From Trichodelitschia bisporula (taxonomy: Eukaryota > Ascomycota > Dothideomycetes > Phaeotrichales > Phaeotrichaceae), in assembly GCA_010356995.1 (NCBI GenBank), contig ML996704.1, positions 542,404-606,403 of the forward strand: 64,000 nucleotides of DNA, in the 5' to 3' direction. Below, piece after piece: positions 1-10,929 of this stretch. The notes beneath the pieces were generated by a model, which was given only the letters and a program-made list of their open reading frames with translations, was not told where the DNA came from and made no database searches. Made by a program: the position numbers and the translations under genes. How positions within the stretch are numbered: position 1 is the stretch's first letter; every line of letters begins with the position of its first letter.

Positions 1-91
1 ACAAGTCATTGTATCCCTCCATAAACCGAGAAAAATCGCCCATGCTCCCACCTGCAGCCCAGCTATGTCGTCTCAACTCCATATCTCCCGT

Positions 92-2515
92 TTAATCCGA
101 GATCCTCCATGTGCTGAGCCACTTCAGGTGCTTCCACTGCTGATTCGATCCCACCATTCCGAAGCTGATCGCGCGGAAGATCACGTACAAGCCGATGATC
201 ACCGCGTAGAGCAATCCGTACACGGCATACCGTACCTCCCGCCTGGCCGACCGCATCACCCAGTCAACGCAGAAACCGAGCGTTAGGATGGCAAACCACA
301 GCGCCGGGTAGTAGTGGTGGACATACGTGACGCGGCCCATGATGATGAACGGAAAATAATGTAGCACCCACCCTATCACAGGGTAGATGCCGGCATAGAG
401 TATATGGTCAATATCGGTCGGGCTCAATTCCTTGTAGCCACGCTGCCACCGCACCAAGTACCAGAGAACCAGCAGCGCAAAGGCGCCCAGTGCAGCCGTG
501 GACCCCCAGTACACGAAGGGGTTACCCAGCAAGAAGTACTTGACTGTGTTGTCGTCCCATGAGCACATACGGAGACCAACATGCAGAAGCGGCCACTGCC
601 AGAAACTAGAAGCGAGGTCATCCTGCTTATCTGGATCGGGCACGAGAGCGTTGTTGGAAGTCATCATGGCAACATTCAGGTGAATGAAGTCACGGAAGAA
701 GGGGGACTTGTACGAGCCGGGATCGCTGGGCGGGACTTGGGCATGTTAGTATGTTATGATGACAAGGACGGCCTCAACTCACGCTTTTCGTTCCAATGGC
801 TCTCAATGTTCCAGTGCGTGTACTTGTCCTTGGGCTTGTTGTCCTTCGTGCAGCTCACCTCAATCTGCTTGAAGCCCCACTGCGGCAAGTTGACATTGCC
901 GGCGCGAAGGTAGCAGCCCAAATCGATGTGCTTTAGCCTGAAGGACGTGGTGAGGGTACGTATTTTTGAGTAGTCACGCGATGACGCATCGTCCACGACT
1001 TCGAGTTGCCAGTGGTCTTTGGTGTCGCCGACGGTCAAGTTCCCATAACACGACACCTCATAATCAGCCTTGGTCACCGGGGCCGGAATAGTGTGAGAGT
1101 GCAAGTTGCGGCCAGTCTGGGCGTGGAGCAAGCGGACAATGTCGCCGTTCCCAATGAAGCGGGGCTCGTCCTCGGGAACGTACTCGGGCTCCGAGCGGTT
1201 GGGGTAGAAGAACCAGTCGTTGTTGGCATCCTTGTGGTGGTAACAGGTAATCTGCTGCTGACCCGAGCCTTCAGGGTAGGTTTGCACATGGGAATGAAGA
1301 AGACCACCGCCATATCCCATGTTCTTGATGGTAACCCGAGAGCCAAGGGCAAGCTCGAGGGGGCTGTCCTTGCCGACTTCAGTTCCCCGAAGATTTGCCT
1401 GGAAAAGAGAGCTCATCTGCGCATCTCCGGGCCCACTGTTCTCGAGGATCAGGAAGTGCAAGTAGAATGAGAACATGTAGACCAGCATAGGGAGGATGAT
1501 GAGGCCAACAACGCGGAATCCTAGATGAGCGGCAAGTTCGGACTAGAGACCGGTAAGCGTTAGTTCATAACGTTCAGTGAACCATACCTTGGGCATCTTC
1601 AGGTCTCCAAATTTACGCCACAAGTCCTCAATCGTGTAGAGACCCACGAGTGCAGTGCAGAAAAAGCCAACCCACTTGACACTGCAAACACAACCGATTG
1701 ACACGCCGGAAAGCATGAGCCAAAGGCCCCATTCCGGGGAAAAGGGGTCATGGCGCAGCTGGTGGAACTTGGCCCAGCAGAGTACAGTCGTGAATGTGAA
1801 GAAGAGCAGCATCGAATCGAGGAGGATGAACCGGCTGATGGTAGTGTAGGAGTTCTCGCAAAGTACCATCAGCGTGATGAACCAGACTGTGAGCTTCCTG
1901 AACTTCAGTTCCTTTGCCGTGTAGTATGCAACCGGAATGCAGAGGGCTCCGAAGGCAGAGTTGAAGACACGCATGAACGTATAGTTGACATCAGTGGGAT
2001 ACGTCTCGCCGGATTTGAATTCAAAGGACCCATTGTAACCGGCGAGGTAGCCCGAAAGACCAACAAGCATCTTGCCGAGCGGAGGATGCACATCGAAGTA
2101 GAATTCGCGCTTGAGATAGTGCGAGCCAAACTTGCCGAAACTGTAAACGTCTTAGCTGAGCGTCTTGGAGCCAGTGGTAATCGCATACTGAGCCTCATCC
2201 CAGGTTACAATTGGCGAGAGGCCAATCTTATACATGCGCGTGAAGAAGGCGAAGAATGTGAATAGGATAGGCCCCACGATGGGTTCGATGTCGTCCCACG
2301 ACTCGAGGAAGGACTTGGACTACACGATGGTCAGAAATGGTCTCGAAGGACGGAATACCAATGCAAACCTTTTGTTTGCTCTTCTCCACCACATGATGTG
2401 CAGGTCCTGGGACATGGTGACCAGTTGGCGGGACAGTTCTCCGCCTCAGTTCCTCAGCCTGTCGATCTGCGCCGGTGGTATAGCCCTGTGGGCCGAGATG
2501 TTGGCTTGAAGCCAT
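92..2515 (-). CDS. PMT2: Dolichyl-phosphate-mannose:protein O-mannosyltransferase, Pmt2 family
   Basis: ER membrane enzyme that transfers mannose from dolichyl-phosphate mannose to Ser/Thr of secretory proteins; Pmt2 proteins normally pair with Pmt1-type partners. Five exons fit: 2369-2515, 2189-2319, 1588-2140, 783-1542 and 92-735, giving 744 residues, normal for the family. The Asp-Glu pair of the first luminal loop is seen in WDEAHFGKF, whose codons are split by an intron. HPPLGKML and the long PMT block follow, then a MIR region (HSHVQTYPEGSGQQQ, HSHTIPAP) and C-terminal membrane segments ending in STWRISD, the usual Pmt2 end. The start is the ATG before ASSQHLG. Introns are 45-49 nt; the last uses AAG as acceptor directly after a CTAAC branch site. 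Family assignment is firm; exact edges are inferred. Confidence 0.93.
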
Positions 2516-3393
2516 GATAGAGGTGATTGCCTCCCGGGTATTCTGTCGTAACAACCTCGAACCTTTGGACCAGAGGTTGAAATAGTGTAAAGGCGAGTAG
2601 ATTGAATGCGGAGGAGCTCAGACCTCAGCCGGATCTAATCTGGCCTCAAGAAGCGTAGGGAGGATGGTCGTAGTGAAGTAGAAAAGAGAGTTGAAGAAGG
2701 GATGCGGGAAGATTTCAGGGAAGCATCAAAGACTTGAACCGAATTCAAGGAGTGATTAAACCCAGGACAGGGAGTATTCAGGAGAGGGGGAGAGGTTCTC
2801 CTTTGCGCGGACACGGTGAACACCCAGGACGCGCGGATCCAAGCACCTTTACGTATGCCAGGGTAGGTTGCCGACACCTGGCTTCTCGCCCGCAAAGGCG
2901 TCGGTCATGGCTAAACAATGATCCGACCCACTGAAAATAGCCCCTTCTTCAGCCCAACGAACCCCTTTGATGCAATGTTGGGTTGTTACCAAACTACTGG
3001 CCTACTGTGGAGGCTACAACAGTGTTTCACTCCCTGTGGGGCGGACACTCACCCCACACCGGAATGCGCTTGTGGAGTCACCGGAGTGTGGGACCACGAG
3101 ACGGAAACTCTATGCTAGCGCATCAATCAAGGACTCTGCAGCCAAAATATTCTCTATCTCATGTCCTTGAACCTACTCCAACATTGGCAAACCCAATTGC
3201 TTTCAAAGAATGCGATCGTCATCTTCACAAGGCTGCGCCGCTCTTGACAAGCAGTGTATTTACCATCCCGACGTTCGCCGTCACCGCTACCAAAACGCCA
3301 GTGTATTTCCAACCCATCTTCTGAGGAGTAACAGAACGCCCAAGTAGATCACAATCTGCACCGAATGATGGTAACAGACCAAGCTTACAACGT
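2516..3393. other. Intergenic: PMT2 upstream region and transporter 3' flank
   Basis: No convincing gene. The PMT2-proximal half should hold its promoter; I saw no clear TATA box. Short open frames here lack coding-like protein character. Confidence 0.5.
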
Positions 3394-5298
3394 CTATCCC
3401 TCATCTTCCTGCTCGACCCGCTTATACTGGCCTCCACCCTGGCTGTTCCCATCACTATCCCTGGTTCGCCGGACCATGCTCGAGATCCAACCCCCAAAGC
3501 CCTCAGCTTGGCTGCCGGCGCGGTCTCTGAGCGAGCCACGGGTGGACGGTGGCCCGTTCTGGTTGACTGGTGGGTTTATGTCAAGACCCGGGATCGCGTT
3601 GTCGGCGCTGATGCCCTGTCTCCGGAGGTCGAGTGACGGCACCGGTGACCTGTGTCCGCTGAACAATGATTCCACTTCGGCGAGAGTTTCGGGGGTCGGC
3701 ACGACTGACGTCGCATCGCCGAAGAGTGAGTTCATATCTTCAAGGCGGACATTGGCCGTTTCGGGATAGAGGAACCAGACTGAAGATGGTCAGTTCCGCT
3801 ATCAGAAATCATGGAGACCAACTTACCAATTACAAAGCTGAGAGCACAAAAGAAAGCGTGCACTAGGTACAGCCGCCACTGGATCCACTCTTGCAGCACT
3901 GGAGTCAACTCGCCAACGAGCCAGTTGAAAGCCCAGTTCGTCGCGGTACTCAAACTTGCGCCCTTAGCTCTAATGCTCAAGGGAAGAATCTCAGGCGGAT
4001 ACAGCCATGGAATAGGACCCCACGAAGCTCCGAATGCCGCGTTGTAGACCATGACAAAGACAACAACGAGCGTAGGTGTGGCGCGAATATCGACGTAGAT
4101 GAAGTATGAGATCAAGGATAGGGCTATCATCATGGCCACAGCTCCGGAGAGAAGAATCAATCGTCGTCCCCACAGGTCCACCAAATACCAAGGAGGGATG
4201 GTGGAGAGGAGGTATGTTATGCCGTTGATACCAGTCATGAGAATCGCGTCCCGGCCGACCCAACCTGCTTGTTCGAAAACGAGGGGTGCATAGTAGGATA
4301 TGACATTGATGCCGTTTAGTTGGGCGAGAGCTTGTGCCGACATAGCGATGAAGACACGCCTTTGGTAACGCTTGAACATGTCCCCGTACGAACGTTCGCC
4401 TTCTTGACGTTGTAGAAGAACGTTCATTTTGATTTCCCTGTACTCTTCCCTGGCTTTGGGATTGTGGATATCTCCCTTGCCGTAAAGATTGGCGATCACA
4501 ACGATACCTTCTTCATCATGATCATTGTCAAGCAGCCACCTAGGATAATTAACGAAACTCGTTGACGGATTTGTGACGCATACCTCGGGGACTCCAAAAT
4601 GAGAAAGCTTCCCAGACCCAGGAGAGTACCCATCAGGACCTGCATGAGCAACGGCAGTCTCCACGCCCAGTGACCGTCGATGAGACTGCAGAAATAATCC
4701 ACCCAGACGCTGGCCGCGTAGCCGAAGATATTTCCAGTGAATTCAATGCACGCAAGCTTCCCACGATTATGAGCTGGCGAGATTTCCGATTGGTAGACAG
4801 GGACAATGGTTGACAGGGCGCCGACGCCCAAACCAGCGGTGATGCGGCCCAGCATCATCATGGGCATGCCGTTGGCGAAACTTTGGAGAGCACCTCCAAT
4901 GACAAAGATAACTGATCCGTATAGAATGGTTCGTCGACGTCCGAGGCGGTCGCCTAGTTTTCCGACAAGAAGCGAGGATATGAATGCGCCGACCTCAAGG
5001 ATGGCAACCATGGTACCGATTTCTGCTCTCGAAGGCTCATGGAAGTAGTCCTTGAAGTGCGGACCGCTGTTAGCGCTTATTAGCATTCCGTCGCGAAAGA
5101 ATCGGGAAGTCCATACGTAATAATGCCGGACATAACACCCTGATCATAGCCAAACAAGAAGACACCAAGAGATACGAATATAGTAGTGAAATATCTGGAC
5201 CTTAGTTAGCCATCAGATGTATACCTGCGACAGAGCGCCCACATCAACTTCTTCCCATGAAGCCCGTGGATACGGGACGGTCCATCGTTGGGAGCCAT
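3394..5298 (-). CDS. MFS sugar transporter (12 TM hexose-type family)
   Basis: Plasma-membrane sugar porter of the major facilitator superfamily. Visible signatures include GYDQGVMSG in TM1, GDRLGRRRTILYG (loop 2-3), PVYQSEISPAHNRG, QALAQLNGINVISYY (TM7), DLWGRRLIL, WGPIPWLYPPEI (TM10) and LYPETANVRLEDMN. The tail is hydrophilic with an acidic end. Introns are inferred near 5200-5240 (about 42 nt), at 5072-5121 (50 nt), near 4540-4580 and near 3785-3830; each restores the family frame. The first ATG is at 5298 (MAPNDGPSR). The same frame stays open upstream to 5652 with Ser/Glu-rich codons but holds no ATG, so an extra 5' exon may exist. The family is sure; the substrate is not predictable. 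Confidence 0.85.
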
Positions 5299-6603
5299 TA
5301 TGGATACAAGTAGCCTTTCGCCGAAGGAGATCTTGCGCGGAGGCGGGTTCGGAATTGGGATGTCCTCTTTCCTCTTAGCGACGCCAGAGCACTTTTCGGC
5401 ACGGTCCTCGACGTCGGCGGAGTAGTGCACGCGTTTCGGGCGATGGCTCCGACGATTCCCGTTCCTTGGGAGGCCCTCTTCCAGGGACGCCCTAAGCCTT
5501 ATCCGCAAGGGGTCTTCCTCCTCGGCCAGCTGGTCAACGAGGTCACCCGTGTCACTCCACTCTTCTGAAAATTCCTCCGATAATGATGAACGCTGACTAT
5601 CGCGCTTCTCGTCGACTGAACCGATGGGCGACACGGGATCGGTATCGTACACACGTGAGGATGAGGAGAGAGTGTGGAGGGGGATGTTGGCGGGCCTCCT
5701 GGGGTTGCTAGAGAAGGGAGGAATCTTGACGATAGCTGGGCTGGGATGGAGCAGCCCGACTCCAAGACAAAGAGAAGGAAAGGGTGGGGAGCGTGTGCTG
5801 CTGTTGAGGAGGTCGGAATGAGATCGACCTGTGACGTGGGTTAGATAAGCAGGTGGATCAGGTTAGAGCTCTGATGTCGTGGCCTGGTCCTGGCTCGGGG
5901 GGAGGTGTGATTGAGGAGTTGGTTGCCTGGTGTTTGCCGGCGCGGCACCGGCGCCTGCAGCAGACGGTGATTTGCGGGGGTTAGGAGGACACACAACCAC
6001 CAGGAAGCCAAACTAAAAAAGTGCGCGGGATCGGTATTGATGACGTCTGGTGAGCAATAATGAAGAAGGATAAAACCGGTAGTTTTTGTTCCACTTTGGA
6101 ATTTCACTAAAGGTTATGTACGCAGCTAACACAGCAGGCAAGACTCTCTCGGTACTATTAACGAGCAAAAGCGATCCGTGATCTGAGAAGAAGGCGTGGC
6201 AGACAGAGAGGAGAGAGGCGCTTGGCTCCTATGCATGCGGCTCGCCGCGACAACTCGGAACGAGGCGAAGCCGCGTCAAGCGCTTGGCCGAGGGCAGAAA
6301 GATGCAACTTCCACTGCCCCGTGACTCCCTTTCCATTATTTGCGCTTCCTCTTCCCCTTTCGACTTCGGCTTCAGCCTCTGAAGACTCGCGTCGGAAGTG
6401 TCACTGCCCTGTGGCTGTGCAAATGAAAAGTATGATCGCAGCCTCATCACAGCCTCACGTCCAAGCAGCGTCACCTTCACCAGTCACTGAAAAGGAACGA
6501 CCAGTTTCAAAGCACGAAATCCTTTGCTTTCAAAATCACAAACTAAAGTACACTGCTTCTCCAAACGCCTTAACTCCCTCACCACCCGCTCACTCCTTGG
6601 ACC
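5299..6603. other. Upstream region of the transporter and 3' flank of the USP-like gene
   Basis: From 5299 to 5652 an in-frame Ser/Glu-rich open stretch continues the transporter frame without an ATG; it is either a 5' exon part or leader. From about 5650 to 6603 I see no gene. Confidence 0.4.
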
Positions 6604-7938
6604 TCAAGTTGTCCGAACATAGGTCAGCAAAATCGCAAAGGGTTGGTGCTTTTCCATCCGGAGCACCTTGAATCGCGGATCAACCAGGTCCCTTATCCTG
6701 CCCTTGTGGACTTGATTGTTGTTGATGCCGAAGACGCCACCCGGGCCAGAGTAAACGCCTACATAATGGCCGGCGTTGGTCCGCCTGTCCGCTTTATACC
6801 TAACCCCAGGCTCGCTTCGCTTTATCCCCTCCTCAATCTGGGTCTTGAGAGCAAACACATCTTTCTGCAAAATTGTGCCGTTTCCATGGAAGACCACTGA
6901 AGACAGGCGGTAACGGAGCCGTTGAGAGCGGAATCCCCGTTTCCTGTACTTGGTCAAGTCTAGCCAGAGACTGTACCTAGTATTCGCCCAGTGCGTATGC
7001 AGCTTCTCGTCCCTGGGATCTAGCTTGATGAAGAGGGCCTCGGGTGCTGCAATGATGCTGGTGATTTCGGGTTTGTATGAACGGACGCCGCAGCCGTTAC
7101 AACCGCGTTCGACTTCCGGATAGATACGCAACTTCTTTCGTATGAGGTCCTTCACGTGCTGGCCAAACTCCAGGTAGGTCAGTTCAGTGTGAACCATTAG
7201 GTTATCCTCTAAAGGTCCTGGATTTCGCGCAGTGCATTCTCCCTGTGTGCAAGGGAATTCCGGTTTCAGGGTAATAGTGAAGATTGCCGCCAGCTCCTTC
7301 CTCTTCTTAATTCTACTCCAGTCAGCAATTGTGCTTAATGCCCCATAGAAGAACGTGCCTTGTCCCCTTGTCGGTGTAGGCCACCCCTATCGATGACACC
7401 AACCCCTCAATGATCCAATCTAGGCACTCCCCAGCATCTGCCTGCTGGTGCTCGGCAAACTTTGCTGCCCATGGCGTGGTGACGCAGACTGACCTCATAC
7501 GTTCATGAATTGGAGCAGTCACTTGCTGAGCACTGAGTGGGTCGCTCCAGTAGTCGGTAACGAAGGAGCCCAAGGCGCACGCAAGGCACATTTCCGGAGT
7601 CTGATTTTCGCAGTCTTCGAGATGTAGCTTCAGCCATTCATAGAAGATTGGTACATGTGCCTGTTCCAGAGCGTTAGCGCATCCACCGTGACGGGAGACG
7701 TAAGTACACACCAGGAGTTGCAGTACTACGCGATTGAAACACTCGTTTCTAGTATTCAACAGCCCTTTGGGACGAGGCGGAGGCTGCCCTTCCTGTAACT
7801 GTAACTCTGGAGGCCACTCCCTGCTCAGCCCAAGAGCTGTCAACTGGATTAACGTTAGCATCTGACTGAGACTTCATTGAGTCCACTTACCGCAGCCGAC
7901 CTGTCATCATGGAGTTGGTCTTCGTGAACGGTAGCCAT
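6604..7938 (-). pseudogene. Ubiquitin carboxyl-terminal hydrolase (USP/C19)-like gene with one frame break
   Basis: USP-type cysteine proteases remove ubiquitin from proteins. Exon 1 (7891-7938, ATG) gives MATVHEDQLHDDRSAA. A 47-nt intron follows and exon 2 runs from 7843. The Cys box reads GLLNTRNECFNRVVLQLL (usual GNTCF..S.LQ), followed by HQQADAGECLDWIIEGL (usual QQDAHEFL..LL). The His box is NAGHYVGVYSG, followed by INNNQV where the family has NDDxV. A CNGC..C knuckle-like element lies between. The frame changes once, at the four-base C run 7364-7367: the upstream frame ends at 7322, while the downstream frame is open across the run and continues to 6604. One base fewer there would keep a single frame of about 428 residues. 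This is either a sequence error or a recent break; the motifs and catalytic Cys/His are otherwise kept. I cannot assign an ortholog. Confidence 0.6.
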
Positions 7939-8533
7939 CTTTGCAAAGCGAATGTTCGTTGACGATTTGAGGGAGAACTCCGGCAGATTCAGCTGCTGGA
8001 GTAAAGTATCCAGTTCGCCATAAAGAAGTGCTTCTGATGTCCGTTTGCGGCAAAATCCAGTTATCGCTGAAGTGTATCATTGAAAGAGGAACAAGGAGGT
8101 CCTCAAGGTCAAAGTGCCGAATGCGGCGCATAGCGCAAATCTTTCATTCGCTCCCAGGGATGACTTTTCAGGCGCATTTTGAAGAAGGATCAGTATAGGA
8201 TTGTCGGTAAAGACAAAGGCGGTCGCAAATAGTGGAAGAATTCAAGAGCCTCATCAGGGGACAGTCTGATGGGAGTCTCGAAGGATAGCCAGAAATGGAT
8301 GTACGGATGCATCTCAGTGGGAAATATTATCAGCTGCGCTAAATCAAGCTCGTCACGGAATCAAGTACCTAGAACTAGACGCAGTGTCTTCGTTCTGATG
8401 GCTCCGAGGCGGGAAGCTGTACTTGACGTTGATGTTGACGTTGACGTTTGAAGTTGGGCCAAGTTCCTTTGGCAGACTTCGCAACTTTTCCCGAAAGATC
8501 AACCATTCGTGGTGACGACATCACATTAATCCA
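7939..8533. promoter_or_regulatory. Divergent intergenic region, USP-like gene / TRM9
   Basis: 595 bp between two start codons facing outward, so it should contain both promoters. A hexamer-like tandem GTTGAC/GTTGAT run lies at about 8427-8449. No TATA box was seen and no supported ORF is present. Confidence 0.4.
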
Positions 8534-9302
8534 ATGGCAACCCCCATCGAGCGCGGCTCCCAGTACGAGGAGCAACACGTCCACGCCGTGTATGAAGAAA
8601 TCGCCTCTCACTTCTCCTCCACCCGCTACAAGGTGTGCGTCGCCCCAGCTTGCAGCTCCCAACCCCCTCTTCACCTAACATCACCCGCAGCCATGGCCGC
8701 TGGTGGAATCCTTTCTGACCTCCCTCCCCGCCGGTGCCGTCGGCCTCGACCTCGGCTGCGGCAACGGTAAGTATTTGACCGTGAACCGCGACGTCTTCAT
8801 CGTCGGCTCGGACCGCTCTCCGAACCTCGTGCGCTTTGCTGTGCGCCATGAGCCGCACGCTGCTGTCGTGGCCGATGTCCTGGATTTGCCGCACCCGCGG
8901 CGGAGATTCGACTTCGCGATCTCCGTTGCTGTCGTGCACCACCTTTCCACGCCGGAGCGGCGCATCGAGGCCATTCGCGCGATTCTGGACGTCTTGACGC
9001 TGGCTAGTGGGGGGGCGGAGGGGGGCCGGGCACTCATATATGTATGGGCGCTGGAGCAAAAGGGCAGTCGGAGAGGGTGGGATGAAGGACACGAGCAGGA
9101 TATTATGGTGCCGTGGATCACGAAGGGCCCCAAGAGCAGCGGCCAAGAGGAAAAGACCTACCAAAGATACTACCACTTGTACCGCAAGGGAGAGCTGGAG
9201 GAGGATGTGGTCAAGGCTGGAGGCAAGGTGCTATCTTCTGGATACGAAAGGGACAACTGGTGGGCGATTGCCACGCCGGAGGGGCTAGAAACTGTCATTT
9301 GA
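8534..9302 (+). CDS. TRM9: tRNA (carboxymethyluridine34-5-O)-methyltransferase Trm9
   Basis: SAM-dependent methyltransferase that completes mcm5U/mcm5s2U at wobble uridine 34 of certain tRNAs, working with the small partner Trm112 in the cytoplasm. Two exons (8534-8632, 8691-9302) encode 236 residues, close to the yeast protein's length. The joined frame reads YEEIASHFSSTRYK then PWPLVESFL, the usual Trm9 N terminus. SAM motif I is DLGCGNGKYL; the acidic-loop region is GSDRSPNLV; motif IV is VADVLDLPHPRRRFDFAISVA followed by VHHLSTPERR. The end is the usual RYYHLYRKGELEEDV region. The start is the first ATG, in context CCAATGGC. It is divergent from the USP-like gene. The assignment is strong. 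Confidence 0.92.
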
Positions 9303-10330
9303 TCACGTCTGGGCAAGTAGGATGGTCGCAATGCGCATAACTGTGGTCGCGGTGATGATGAAGCATGGAAAGCAATCAGGTACCACCCGAATCCTTACGT
9401 CTGTCCCCCCAGGCCGTTGTCTTCACGACCGCACATCATGCAAGAAGGTTACATGAAGTTTCAGGAGGCACGTAACTCCGGTCTTCACGCCAAATCGGAA
9501 TGTTGTGTGGCAGCACCGAAGCGCTTCTCGGCCTGCAGTGAGAATACGCAAAGCCCTTGGTTGCATCCGTTGATCCTCGACCTCGATGAGATAAAGAGAT
9601 TGGAAGCGAACAATCAGGGCTACCAACTTGTCCCTAACCCGGTGTGCTTCATCCTACTCCCCATCGCTACAGACACAGACAAAGTCATGACGCAACTCAG
9701 GATCGTTTTGCTGGTTTTGGTTTTGCCTTTGTTCCAGCATTGCCCGTCAAGCGTTCGTTCCCCTCGACGGACCTTTGATCATGATGTCCTAACCCTTCCT
9801 CCATCCAGGACAAGACACAACGTTTGGCTCATCGACTTTGTCAGTGACGCTTGAACCAGTTGGGCAAAACCAGTCTGGGAGTGTAACCTTATCGCCAATC
9901 ACCTAAGACAGTGAGGGATGGTGGAATTTCGAGAAGGCTCTTTCGTGTTACGATCCCAGGTCGCTGTTGATGCGTCAGTTGTTGGTGGGAGATGCTTCCC
10001 TGATCCTGATCAGCATCCGTGAATGACAATGCGTGAAAGTTCCCGGAGATTGAGTTTTCTAGGCTCCGGCTCATTGTTTTGTCGCCACGGAAACATGTGT
10101 CGTGTCGAACCTCCATCGCGTATGCCTGTGCCTTTTTTACGGTCAATTCGGGCAGCCTGGTTCGGTCAGGTTCTCATATATGTCCCTCACATCATTCTGC
10201 GTTTGCTGTTACCAGCCTGTGTCTATTTTGGTTGCGCATTAGCGCCCTAATTTATGCGCCAATCCAACAAAATGACAAGGCTGAACTTTCCACCACATCC
10301 CTCTCCTTAATGACTTTGCCACATCCCCGC
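9303..10330. other. Convergent 3' intergenic region
   Basis: About 1 kb between two converging genes. I see no supported gene, repeat or RNA. A 145-codon open frame starting near 9417 has no recognisable features. Confidence 0.45.
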
Positions 10331-10929
10331 TCACTTCTGCGTCTTAGTCGCAATGATGGAGATCTTGGACACCTTCCTGTCCGTCACGGGAGTGAATCCA
10401 TCGTACAGCGCAACGCCGAAGCTGCCATCACGGTTTTCGTACGCCACCCACTGGCGAGAGGGAATGTCCGCCCCGTCGCTCACGCCAAGAGTTCCATCCT
10501 GGGCGATGGTGAAGGTCGACCATTCCATGATTTGGCCCTGAGGGATTTGGTCTGCTGTCGGGCTGACCACGTCCACAATATCCAGCAGTCCATTGGCGCC
10601 CCGCAGTGCAACCTGGTGGGTGTCGTCGCCCGCGTGGAGGCTCAGCGTCTTGGCCGCATCGTACTGAGTCGTGAAGAACTTGCCCGCCCTGGCCGTATCG
10701 GACCGGTCGCCGGGGAAGAGAGCGACACGCCCGTCTTTGGCGCTGAGGTACAGACCGTTCAGGTTTTGCGTGTCACTTTATCCGGTCAGAAGCAGACTCA
10801 AAAATGGGTGGGAACGTACGATTTGGTCTGAAGGGTGTAAAACTGGGCGTTGTCCGGAATGGTGGCCCCAAGGGGCGCGGCGAGCGACCCCGCGATGAAA
10901 GCGGCAAAGGCGAAAGTGAATGTCTTCAT
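10331..10929 (-). CDS. Small secreted protein, unknown function
   Basis: 184-residue protein from two exons (10820-10929 and 10331-10775, joined through a 44-nt intron with AAG acceptor). It starts MKTFTFAFAAFIAGSLAAP, a clear signal peptide with likely cleavage after SLAA. The mature part has few or no cysteines and reads like a beta-rich domain (NGLYLSAKDGRVALFPGD, VALRGANGLLDIVDVV, RQWVAYENRDGSFGVALY). It ends in KTQK with no GPI-type tail. On the minus strand a TATA element lies at 11065-11071, about 140 bp upstream of the ATG, suggesting strong or regulated expression. Known: fungi secrete many lineage-limited proteins of this size. I do not recognise the family; a wall or surface role is only a guess. 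Confidence 0.75.

Noticed and set aside
1006-1470. 154-codon plus frame opposite PMT2
   Set aside because: Shadow of the conserved MIR region.
7350-7420. A 61-nt intron that would repair the USP-like frame
   Set aside because: It would remove the conserved helix after the QQADAGE motif, has a weak GTGCCT donor and no branch site; a single-base break at the C run fits better.
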